A program made the translations under genes and the position numbers. From Streptomyces ureilyticus (GTDB lineage Bacteria > Actinomycetota > Actinomycetes > Streptomycetales > Streptomycetaceae): a stretch of DNA of 51,846 bases. The notes under the pieces are model-generated. The model made no database searches and was not told the DNA's origin. It was given only the letters and a program-made list of their open reading frames with translations. The stretch lies in assembly GCF_011045025.1 (NCBI RefSeq), contig NZ_JAAKZX010000048.1:1-51846 (forward strand), written 5' to 3'. Positions 34,397-42,913 of this stretch are shown in pieces; the stretch's first letter is position 1, and every line of letters starts with the position of its first letter.

Positions 34397-35841
34397 CGGG
34401 CCCAGTCGACGGTGAAGACGTTGGCGATGTCGCTGGGCAGGTTGGACGGGACGGTGATGTTGATCTTTCCGTCACGGCGGGTCCACCTCAGACTGCCGCT
34501 CTCGCCGAGCAGCCGGATCCGGGAAGTGGCGCTGATGGGGATGTCGCCGGGCACCGAGAGGGTGCCGCTGGGCGCGCCCAGCACGATGATGTTGAACTTG
34601 CCCGGGGAGACGGTGTAGCGGATGCCGAGCGAGCTGCCCTCCTCCTCCGCCCGCACCCAGGGCGTCGACCCGTAGATCGCCGGGCCGTTGACCTTCAGCC
34701 AGGCGCCGATGTCCCGCAGCCGCCCCTGCATGATCTCGGGGATCGTGCCGTCCGGCCTGGGACCGATGTTGAGCAGCAGGTTGCCGTTCTTGCTGACCAC
34801 GTCGGCGAGCAGCTGGATCAGGAACTCGGAGGTCTTGTAGTCCTCGTCCGGCTCGTGCTTGTTGTAGCCCCAGGAGTAGCCCATGGTCATGCAGCACTCC
34901 CACTTCTGGGGATCCATGGTCGGATTGGTGCGCTGCTCGTAGGTGGCGAAGTCGAAGTGGGTGTCGAAGCGGTCGTTGACCACGACTCCCTTGGGCCTAC
35001 GACGGTTCTTGGCCTGGTTGTAGTAATAGGCCAGGGGTTCCTCACTGCGCCACGGCGGTTCGCCCGTCGGCCGGAACCACTGTCCGTCCGCCCACAGCAG
35101 CTCCGGGTCGTAGCGGTCGATGATCTCGTAGAGCTGCTTGAGCTCGTAGTCACCTATGTAGTCCTCGACCGGCTTGTAGCCGGTCATCGGGATTTCCTCG
35201 TCGGTGTAGAAGTTGCGCATCGGCCGGCCGATCGCCGGGTTGAAGTACTCGCCGAGCGAGTAGTACAGGCCCGGCCGCACCGTGCCGCGCTTGCGGGCCG
35301 CGGTCATCAGCTCACCGACGAGGTCGCGCTTCGGCCCGTACGCCACGGAATGACGGTCCGTCACCTTGCTGGGGTAGAGGGCGAATCCATCGTGGTGCTT
35401 GCTGGTCAGCGCGAAGTACTCGGCGCCCGCCTGCTCGAACAGCTTCACCCAGGCGTCGGGATCGTACTTCTCGGCCTGGAACTGCGGGATGAGGTCGTCA
35501 TAGGTGACGTCCTCGCCGTAGGTGTCGCGGTGGTACTTCCACTCGGCGGTGTCCTTGGTGCTCTGATACCAGAGGTACCACTCGGAGGCGCTTCTCGGGG
35601 TCGCGCCGGCGATCACCGAGTAGACGCCCCAGTGGACGAAGATGCCGAACTTGGCGTCCTTGTACCAGCGCGGCACCGGGTGGGTGTCGAGGGAGGCCTT
35701 GGTGGGCTGGTAGTCGGGTATGCCCGGGGTCCCGGACACAGCGCCCTGTGCGAGCGCATGGGCGGTGCCGGGCGGGGCGAGCAGCACCGCGCCGCCGAGG
35801 GCGGCCGCCGTGGTCATGAAGTGCCTGCGATTCACTGCCAT
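34393..35841 (-). CDS. Secreted alpha-L-fucosidase (GH29)
   Basis: A 482-residue exported enzyme that removes alpha-L-fucose. The N-terminus has a Tat-type signal (NRRHFMTT, hydrophobic core, AHA). The catalytic barrel has WYKDAKFGIFVHWGVYSV, the active-site ALTSKHHDGF and the nucleophile aspartate at about 252 in ELLWADGQW. A short C-terminal beta-domain follows (GSLRWTRRDGKINITVP). ATG 35841 follows AGAGGTCTCCCC; an upstream extension in the same frame is a shadow. The stop overlaps the start of the NEW3/calcium-loop gene, an arrangement that looks like a split larger protein. Confidence 0.9.
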   Translation of the reverse strand: MAVNRRHFMTTAAALGGAVLLAPPGTAHALAQGAVSGTPGIPDYQPTKASLDTHPVPRWYKDAKFGIFVHWGVYSVIAGATPRSASEWYLWYQSTKDTAEWKYHRDTYGEDVTYDDLIPQFQAEKYDPDAWVKLFEQAGAEYFALTSKHHDGFALYPSKVTDRHSVAYGPKRDLVGELMTAARKRGTVRPGLYYSLGEYFNPAIGRPMRNFYTDEEIPMTGYKPVEDYIGDYELKQLYEIIDRYDPELLWADGQWFRPTGEPPWRSEEPLAYYYNQAKNRRRPKGVVVNDRFDTHFDFATYEQRTNPTMDPQKWECCMTMGYSWGYNKHEPDEDYKTSEFLIQLLADVVSKNGNLLLNIGPRPDGTIPEIMQGRLRDIGAWLKVNGPAIYGSTPWVRAEEEGSSLGIRYTVSPGKFNIIVLGAPSGTLSVPGDIPISATSRIRLLGESGSLRWTRRDGKINITVPSNLPSDIANVFTVDWAR

Positions 35842-35852
35842 GGGGAGACCTC

Positions 35853-38003
35853 TCACTTGGTGGTGGAGAAGGAGTCGAATACGGCGGTGGTGGTCTGGCC
35901 GGGGTAGTTGAGGTTGACGGCGCTGGCGACCAGGCCCGCGTCGCCGTCGCCGCTCGCGGACGGCACGGTCACGGCGGCGACCTGCTGCCATGCGGTGCCG
36001 TCGGCACTGGCGTAGGCCGTGTACTCGACGCCGTCGCGGACGAGCTTCAGCCAGGCGGGGTGGTACGAACTGCCGCCCCCGGCCCAGGTGTCGAGTTTCC
36101 CGTCGCCGTCGCTGTCGGTCAGGAATTCCAGGCCGAACTGCGCGGACATGGTCAGCACGGCGTAGCCGCCCTTCTCCGGCGCGGTCAGGTCGTTGGCGAC
36201 GGCGATCCCGGCCTTGGCGGAGGGCCCGCTGCCGGTCTGTCCGACGACGCGGGCCGTCACGGAGCCCGAGGCGGGCGCGGCGCCCGGCTGATGGATGACG
36301 GCCTTCTCGTCCTTCCAGCCGGACAGGTCCTGGCCACCCGCCCAGATGGCGAACTGGTCGCCGTTCTGCGCGTATTGGGCGTCAGTGGTGGTGGCGGTCG
36401 TCAGGTACGGCGCCCGCACGCCGGACGGAACGGGGGTGACCGTGGCGTCCACCTCGTCGGTGTCGAACCGCTGCTTGCCGTCCTGGCGGTAGGAGCTGCG
36501 GACACTCAACGGATGGGTGCCCCACACGGCGTCCGACCCGGGGGTCACGGTCCAGGTGACGGTGGAGCTCTCACCCGGGGCCAGGGTGCGGATACGCGCG
36601 CCGCCTGCCGGATCGGCGGACCAGCCGGCCGGAAGATCCAGCCGGGTACGGACGTTGGTGGCCGCCGAGCGGCCGTCGTTGGTGACGGTCGCCGTGATCT
36701 TCGTGCCCTGGCCGCCGGCTTGCAGGCTCGGCCGGTACGGGGTGAGCCTGACGCGGGTCGACGGACAGTCGCGGGCCGCCCCGAGAGTGGTGAGGTCGAC
36801 GGCGTCGGCGAACGCCTTCATCCCGGTGTCGTTGGGGTGCAGATGGTCACCGGAGTCGAAGGCGGCGGCGTAGCGGGCGGGGTCCTCCGGATCCCGTACG
36901 GCCTTGTCGAAGTCGGCGTAGTCGTCGAAGACGCCGCCGGAGTCGCGCACGAACGCGTTGACCTTCTGCCGGTCGGCCTCCTTGGCCTCGGTCCACCAGT
37001 CACCCCAGCCGCGATACGGGACGACCGTCGCGCCGATCACCCGCAGCTCGCGGGCGTGCGCGCGGCGCGCGATCTCCTTCATGCCGTCGATCACCTGGTC
37101 GCCGGTGGCGCCGCCCCAGCTGAGGTCGTTGACGCCCTCGAAAAGAATCACCGTCCGGGCGCCCGGCTGTGCCAGCACATCGCGTTCCAGCCGGTCCAGC
37201 GCCGACGGGTTGCCGTCCACGCCGGCCGTGATCCGGTTGCCGCTGATGCCCTCGTTCAGCACTCCGGCGGTGGTCAAGCAGGCTGACAGCCGCCCCGCCA
37301 GATAGTCGGGCCAGCGCCGGTTGGCGTTCGCCGTGGAGGACGCCCCGTCGGTGATGGAGTCACCGAGCACCACCACGGCGCCCGCCGTGTCACCGCCGCG
37401 TACGTCGACACCGGTCAGGAACGGGAAGGTGGAGTCGGTCCTGGTGAAGGCGTCCCCGTCGGCGTCCGAGGCGTGGTCGCCGCCGCCGTCGGGCGTCCAG
37501 TACACGGTCTGGAGACCCATCCAGTGCTGGCTGATGTGGATGAGCCGACCGGGGAAGTACAGGCTGACGACCAGGTCGCTGCGGGCCGGCACGGGGACCC
37601 GGACGGCATCGCTCACCGCCTGCTCCCCGGCGGCGATGGTCACCTCGTCCTTGCCGCCGAACCGCAGCTCGTACGGCATCGCGACGGCCGAGCCGCCGTC
37701 ACCGCGCCCCACGGTCGCGTGCCCGATCGTCACCGGCTCGGTGGTGAAGCCGTTGGTCAGGCGGATGCGTACGCTCGACCCGCCGGCGCTCACCCGCACC
37801 GGTATCCGTACGGTCACCTCCGAGGTGCCCGGGTCGTACGAGGCGTGCTGTGCGGTCGCCCAAGTCCCTGTCCACTCCGGCTGCTTGGTCTCGGCCGCGG
37901 CCGGAGTCACCGGGAGCAGGGCCGCCAGGACGGCCGCCACGGCCGTGGTCAGGGCTGCGAATCTTCGGCGTTCACGCAGGTGTCCACGTAGATGTCCGAA
38001 CAC
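35853..38003 (-). CDS. Secreted SGNH esterase with NEW3 and calcium-loop module
   Basis: A 716-residue protein with a signal peptide (hydrophobic 15-35, cut near AAA). An N-terminal beta-domain opens with EWTGTWATAQ, then an SGNH hydrolase of the XynE-like type: GDSITDG with Ser216, GNRI, GVNDLSWGG and DHLHPND with the catalytic Asp/His. A NEW3 domain and the DSDGDGKLDTW module follow. It probably removes acetyl or acyl groups from a glycan. GTG 38003 follows GGAGGACCC. It is a close paralogue of the upstream gene with an added C-terminal half. Confidence 0.88.
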   Translation of the reverse strand: MFGHLRGHLRERRRFAALTTAVAAVLAALLPVTPAAAETKQPEWTGTWATAQHASYDPGTSEVTVRIPVRVSAGGSSVRIRLTNGFTTEPVTIGHATVGRGDGGSAVAMPYELRFGGKDEVTIAAGEQAVSDAVRVPVPARSDLVVSLYFPGRLIHISQHWMGLQTVYWTPDGGGDHASDADGDAFTRTDSTFPFLTGVDVRGGDTAGAVVVLGDSITDGASSTANANRRWPDYLAGRLSACLTTAGVLNEGISGNRITAGVDGNPSALDRLERDVLAQPGARTVILFEGVNDLSWGGATGDQVIDGMKEIARRAHARELRVIGATVVPYRGWGDWWTEAKEADRQKVNAFVRDSGGVFDDYADFDKAVRDPEDPARYAAAFDSGDHLHPNDTGMKAFADAVDLTTLGAARDCPSTRVRLTPYRPSLQAGGQGTKITATVTNDGRSAATNVRTRLDLPAGWSADPAGGARIRTLAPGESSTVTWTVTPGSDAVWGTHPLSVRSSYRQDGKQRFDTDEVDATVTPVPSGVRAPYLTTATTTDAQYAQNGDQFAIWAGGQDLSGWKDEKAVIHQPGAAPASGSVTARVVGQTGSGPSAKAGIAVANDLTAPEKGGYAVLTMSAQFGLEFLTDSDGDGKLDTWAGGGSSYHPAWLKLVRDGVEYTAYASADGTAWQQVAAVTVPSASGDGDAGLVASAVNLNYPGQTTTAVFDSFSTTK

Positions 38004-38012
38004 GGGTCCTCC

Positions 38013-39248
38013 TCAGGAACAGTCGCGGCCGAGCCCGAGCGCGGCGAGGTCGATGGAGTCGGCGAAGGCCTTCATCCCGGCGTCGTTGGGATGCAGATGG
38101 TCGCCCGAGTCGTATGCCGCACCGAGCCGCCGCGGGTCCGCCGGGTCCCGTACCGCCCGGTCGAAGTCGGCGTAGTCGTCGAAGACCCCGCCGGAGTCCC
38201 GGACGAACGCGTTGACCTGCTGCCGCCGGGCCTCCGTCTCCTCGCTCCAGCCGCCCCAGGTGAAGTCCTTGTACGGCGTGATCGTGGCGGCGACGACCCG
38301 CATCCCGCGCTGGTGCGCCCGGTCGGAGATCTCCGTCATCCCGGCGATGATCTGCTCGGCACTCGCCCCGCTGAGATCGTTGATGCCCTCGAAGAGGATC
38401 AGGGTCCTGGCCCCCGGCTGGGAGAGCACGTCCCGTTCGAGGCGGTCCAGGGCCGAGGGGTTGGTCGCGGTCCCGGCGGTGATCCGGTTGCTCGTGATGC
38501 CCGCGTTGAGCACCCCGGCGCCGGGCCGGCAGGCGTTCAGCCGGGCGGACAGCAGGTCGGGCCAGCGCTGGTTGGTGTCGGGCGTCGAGAACGACCCGTC
38601 GGTGATGGAGTCGCCGAGCGCCACCACCGATCCGGTCCTCGGCGCGGTCACGTCGACGCCGCTGAGGAAGGGCCAGCTCGTGGTGGTCCAGGTGAAAGCG
38701 TCGCCGGCGGTGTCGGCGGAGTGGTCGCCCGCCCCGTAATCCGTCCAGTAGACGGTCTGCCGCGCCCACCAGTGGTCGGTGATGTGCGTGACCTGACCGG
38801 GCAGATGGAGACTGACCACCAGGTCGGCCAGGGCCGGCACGGCGAGTCCGACCGGATCGCTGACCGCCTGGCCGCCCGCCGGGACTGTCACCTCACGCTT
38901 CCCACCGAACCGCAGGTCGTACGGGCGCGCCACGGCGGAACCGCCGTCGCGCAGGCCCACGGTCGCGTGCCCGATCGTCACTGGGTCGGTGGCGTAGGCG
39001 TTGGTCAGGCGGATGCGTACGGATGAGCCGCCGACGCTGGTGTGCACCGGCATCCGTACCGTCACCTCGGACATCCCCGAGACGTCGTAGTGCTCGCTGG
39101 CCGCCGTCGCCCAAGTTCCCGTCCAGCCGCGCCGATCGTCCTGCTGACCGGCCTCGGCGGGCGCGACCGTCCCCGCCACGAGGGCCATGATCGCGAGCAG
39201 CAGCACGGTGAACCTGCCGCGTGCCGAACGCATCCCGCTCACGGGCAT
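38013..39248 (-). CDS. Secreted SGNH esterase (XynE-like)
   Basis: A 411-residue exported esterase with a signal peptide (hydrophobic 13-33) followed by the WTGTWATA domain and an SGNH hydrolase: GDSITDG with Ser214, SNRI, GINDLSG and DHLHPND. It ends where its neighbour's NEW3 domain would begin. The ATG overlaps the GH35 stop in a TGATG. Much of its sequence, including RDSGGVFDDYADFD and the catalytic blocks, matches the next gene. Its likely job is deacetylation of a polysaccharide. Confidence 0.88.
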   Translation of the reverse strand: MPVSGMRSARGRFTVLLLAIMALVAGTVAPAEAGQQDDRRGWTGTWATAASEHYDVSGMSEVTVRMPVHTSVGGSSVRIRLTNAYATDPVTIGHATVGLRDGGSAVARPYDLRFGGKREVTVPAGGQAVSDPVGLAVPALADLVVSLHLPGQVTHITDHWWARQTVYWTDYGAGDHSADTAGDAFTWTTTSWPFLSGVDVTAPRTGSVVALGDSITDGSFSTPDTNQRWPDLLSARLNACRPGAGVLNAGITSNRITAGTATNPSALDRLERDVLSQPGARTLILFEGINDLSGASAEQIIAGMTEISDRAHQRGMRVVAATITPYKDFTWGGWSEETEARRQQVNAFVRDSGGVFDDYADFDRAVRDPADPRRLGAAYDSGDHLHPNDAGMKAFADSIDLAALGLGRDCS

Positions 39249-42200
39249 CAGACACCGCCGCCGCAGGTCAGCCTCGCGTCGGCCCAGTCGGCATGGTCCG
39301 TGGAGACATCGCCGTCCCCGTCGACCAGCAGGTCCAGCCAGCGGGCTCCGCTCACGTCCACGTCGACCGCGGCGCCGCCGTCGGAGCCGTACAGCACCGG
39401 GCTGTCGAACAGGGAGCGGCCGTCTGCGATCACCTGGAAGGCGACGCTGCCGTTGTCGGCGACCTCGTCGTCCACCCCGGCGATGGCGGTGAAGCGGGTG
39501 CAGCCGCCGCCGAGATAGACCCGGACCTGGCTGTTCGCGTGCACGCCGAGGCCCTTGTCGTACGAGGTGCCGCCGACCGAGAGCGTCCGACCGTCACCCG
39601 CCGCGGACTCGCCGTTGGAGGCGCCCTTCTCCACCGGGCCCCAGCCGTTGACCGCCTTGACCAGGGTCAGGTCGCTGACATAGGCGTCGGCGGACAGCCC
39701 CGGCGGCGGCACCTGCACGGCCCGTACACCCGTGACGGTGCCCGGACGGCCGGGCTGTGTGAGCGTGACGGTCGCGGACAGGACGGCGTAGTGGACCGGG
39801 TCGCCGGGCGGGATCACGGTGTACGTGGCGGTCACCGTGTCGCCGGGCCGCACCCGGCCGAAGCGTGTGGTGTCGTCGGTGGTCGAGGTCCAGCCGTCCG
39901 GGGCCTTCAGCGCCAGCTTGACGTTCCGGGCCGTCGGCGCGTCCTTCGGCACGCTCAGGGTGACGGGGACCTTGGCGGCGGTACCGGTGCCCAGGAACGG
40001 CTCGGCGTCGACGGTGACATGGGCGCCCGAGTCCGGCATGGCGTACGTCTTGGCGTTGTACGAGGGCGCGGCGACGGGGCGTACGTCGACACCGCCGGCG
40101 GAGGCTCCGAGGTCCACGAGCTTCGCCGAACCCGGGCCCGCGTCAGCCTCGGTGGACCAGACGGCCAGGGCGATGGAGTTGTCGCCCTGCTCGCGCAGGA
40201 TGCCCTTGGGGATGACGAACCGTGTCTGGGGTCCGGTGTCCGGCAGGTAGCGGCCGATCAGCCAGCCGTTGACGAAGATCTGGGCGCGGTAGCCGGTACC
40301 GCCGCTGTCGGCTTCGGCGAGATCGAGTGCGATCGCGTTGTCCTGGCCCTGCGGCACGTCGAGCCGGGCGGAGGTGCGGTACCAGCGCACGCCCGGCCCG
40401 GTCTTCCCAGACTGGCCGGGCAGGGTGGTGCTCTTCCAGCCGCCGTCGGGGAAGCCCGGCAGCGACCAGCCGGCCCGCTCCCCGTAAAGCCCGCCGTTGT
40501 TGTACGGGCCCCGGGCAGTGTCGACCGGGTCCTCACCACCCCGGCTGCCCTGGATCTTCCAGGTGAGCGTGGAGGCCCCGCCGACCATCTCGGCGCCGAG
40601 CAGGCCGCGCGGCTCCTTGGAGTAGTCGTGGCCCCATTCCTCGTTGTGGCCCGCGTTCTCAACGAGCACGGAAAGGACGTTGTCACCTTCCGCCTTGAGC
40701 GTCCCGGACGGGATGCCGAAGGTGTGCGCGCCGTCGCCGGAACTGCCGAGGTAGCTGCCGTTGAGCCAGACCGCGTACTGGCCGGTCGGGCCGGTGTTGG
40801 CGTTCAGCGCGAGCGCGGTCGCCCGGCCCGTGGTCTTGAACCGGCCGCGGTACCAGACGTTGCCGTGGTGGTAGCCGTACTCGTCCATCGCGAGGACCGG
40901 CAGCGACCCGGCCAGTTCCGGGTTATTGGCGGTGAGGCGGTCGGCGGTGGTCCAGGCGGAGTCGTCGAAGTCCGGGGCGGACTCCGGAGCCTCCTCCTTG
41001 TACTTCCACGTCGTCAGCTCGGGCAGCCGGACCGGGCGCGGTGCCTGGGTGACGGCGACCGTGCGGCCGTTCCAGGTCATCTTCTTGGCCTTCTTGGTGT
41101 CCGCGATGACCTCGATCTTCGCGGCCTTGGTGGAGTCACCGGTCAACTTCAGGGTGGAGCCCGCCAGTTCGGCTGTACGGACGAGGGACGGGCCGCGTAC
41201 GAGGACCGGGCCCGCGGCCGTGTCCTGCCGCCACCAGTGGGCCGTCTCGGCGGTGTCGGCGATGAGCAGTTTCAGGCCGTTCACCAGCACCCGGGCCATG
41301 CCCTTGTGCGTGTAGTTCAGCCGCAGATCGCCGCGCTCGGCGTCCCAGGTGGTGGTGACCTCACCGTCGAGGACGGTGACCTCGGGCCGCTCGGCGTACC
41401 GCAGCACGGTCTCGCCGGCCTCGCCCTCACGCCCGTACAGCAGCGCCACGTCCCGGTCACCGATCCGGGCGTGCGTCATGATCTCCGAGGTGGAGTAGAC
41501 GAGCCGCTGGCTCTCGCTCAAGTCGTAGCCCGCGACGAGGAGTTTGGCGTCCCGGCCGTCGACGCTGATCTCGCCCTGCTGCGGTACGCGCGGGTAGTCG
41601 CCGTCCGCGCCTTTCAGCGACAGAGTCGTCTCGTCCTTGTCCTTCACGCGGGTGTCGGCGTGCCGGACGGTGAAGAACTGGGCTCCGTCGTCCGGGTTGA
41701 CGCGCCGGTCGATGCGCAGGGCCTCATCGGGAGGAGCGGGTGCCTCGGCCTTGTCGGTGCGCGCCAGCGAGGTGACGGAGTTGACCATGTATCCGAGGCG
41801 CTTGAACTCCTGGTATTTGTCGGTCAGTTGGCGGGACTCGTTGATGGGGGCCCCGTAGTCGTACGACGTGTAGACCGCGTTGGGGTCGGCGAGCCAGCCC
41901 CAGTTGGTGCCGCCGTACGTCATGTAGAAGGACTGGCCGCTCACCCCGGCGGCGATGTTCATCTTGCTGAACACTCGGGTGAAGTCGGTGCCGGTGAGTT
42001 TCGCGCAGTCCTGGTACCCAGTGCCGCCCCAGGGGTCGAAGGCGCCGCCCTGTGCCTCCGGAATGATCAACGGGGACTCGGGTTTCCACTCATTGACGTA
42101 CGAGTAGTCGGGCAGGTTCTTCCAGGTGTCGGGGTCCTTGCAGTCGAAGCCCTGCGGGTAGGCGTCGAAGCCGTAGATGTCCGGTGCACCCTTGCCGCTG

Positions 42201-42895
42201 ACCCAGTTCTTGTTGGCACCGCCGTCATTGACGAAGGTGGGCACGTCGATGCCGTCTTCCTTCGCCCAGTCGATGAGGGTCTGCATGTAGTCGGCGTCCT
42301 GACGACCGCCCTGGTACTCGTTCTCGACCTGATAGAGAATCACATTCCCGGTGCCACGGGTGAGTTGGTGGCGTGCGATGATCGGGTTGATCCGGCTCAT
42401 CCACTCCTGGGCCGCCTTCATGTACTCCGGCTCGGAGGTGCGGTTCACACCGGCCTGCGTCTTCCGCCAGGCGGGCATGCCGCCGCCGGAGACCTCCGCG
42501 TTGATGTAAGGGCCCGGCCGGGCGATCACATACAGGCCCGCGCGCTCGGCCTCGTCCAGCAGCCGTTCCACGTCACGAGTGCCGGTGAAGTCGTACGAGC
42601 CCGGCTTGGCCGAGTGGTAGCCCCAGTCGAAGTAGAGCGAGACCGCGTTGAATCCGCCCGCCTTGATCTTCTGGAGGACATCGCGCCAGGCATCCGGGCT
42701 GGGCAGCCGGAAGTAGTGGAACTCGGCGCCCCAGATGTACAGGGGTTTGCCGTCGACCCGCACGGAGTACTGGTCGTACGTGACGGTGTGCTTGGCCTGC
42801 GGCTCAGCCTGGGCCGGTGCCGCGGAGGCCCCACTGGTCAGGGGCATGACAGGCAAAAGGCTCGCGAGCAACAGGGATATCCATCGCCCTCTCAT
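39248..42895 (-). CDS. Secreted beta-galactosidase (GH35) with NEW3 and NPCBM domains
   Basis: A 1215-residue exported exo-beta-galactosidase. The signal peptide is MRGRWISLLLASLLPVMP with a cut near AQA. The barrel has YDFTGTRDVERLLDEA, ARPGPYINAE, the acid/base Glu193 in YQVENEY and the likely nucleophile Glu280 in PLIIPEAQGG. Beta-domains, a NEW3 domain (about 960-1050) and a C-terminal NPCBM-type carbohydrate-binding domain (GLGVHANSQVRVYLGGG) follow. ATG 42895 is fixed by GGAGGTATCCCG; the longer frame upstream lies inside the inserted element. Before the insertion its start probably overlapped the DUF4091 stop. Confidence 0.9.
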   Translation of the reverse strand: MRGRWISLLLASLLPVMPLTSGASAAPAQAEPQAKHTVTYDQYSVRVDGKPLYIWGAEFHYFRLPSPDAWRDVLQKIKAGGFNAVSLYFDWGYHSAKPGSYDFTGTRDVERLLDEAERAGLYVIARPGPYINAEVSGGGMPAWRKTQAGVNRTSEPEYMKAAQEWMSRINPIIARHQLTRGTGNVILYQVENEYQGGRQDADYMQTLIDWAKEDGIDVPTFVNDGGANKNWVSGKGAPDIYGFDAYPQGFDCKDPDTWKNLPDYSYVNEWKPESPLIIPEAQGGAFDPWGGTGYQDCAKLTGTDFTRVFSKMNIAAGVSGQSFYMTYGGTNWGWLADPNAVYTSYDYGAPINESRQLTDKYQEFKRLGYMVNSVTSLARTDKAEAPAPPDEALRIDRRVNPDDGAQFFTVRHADTRVKDKDETTLSLKGADGDYPRVPQQGEISVDGRDAKLLVAGYDLSESQRLVYSTSEIMTHARIGDRDVALLYGREGEAGETVLRYAERPEVTVLDGEVTTTWDAERGDLRLNYTHKGMARVLVNGLKLLIADTAETAHWWRQDTAAGPVLVRGPSLVRTAELAGSTLKLTGDSTKAAKIEVIADTKKAKKMTWNGRTVAVTQAPRPVRLPELTTWKYKEEAPESAPDFDDSAWTTADRLTANNPELAGSLPVLAMDEYGYHHGNVWYRGRFKTTGRATALALNANTGPTGQYAVWLNGSYLGSSGDGAHTFGIPSGTLKAEGDNVLSVLVENAGHNEEWGHDYSKEPRGLLGAEMVGGASTLTWKIQGSRGGEDPVDTARGPYNNGGLYGERAGWSLPGFPDGGWKSTTLPGQSGKTGPGVRWYRTSARLDVPQGQDNAIALDLAEADSGGTGYRAQIFVNGWLIGRYLPDTGPQTRFVIPKGILREQGDNSIALAVWSTEADAGPGSAKLVDLGASAGGVDVRPVAAPSYNAKTYAMPDSGAHVTVDAEPFLGTGTAAKVPVTLSVPKDAPTARNVKLALKAPDGWTSTTDDTTRFGRVRPGDTVTATYTVIPPGDPVHYAVLSATVTLTQPGRPGTVTGVRAVQVPPPGLSADAYVSDLTLVKAVNGWGPVEKGASNGESAAGDGRTLSVGGTSYDKGLGVHANSQVRVYLGGGCTRFTAIAGVDDEVADNGSVAFQVIADGRSLFDSPVLYGSDGGAAVDVDVSGARWLDLLVDGDGDVSTDHADWADARLTCGGGV

Positions 42896-42913
42896 CGGGA
42901 TACCTCCGTGGAT

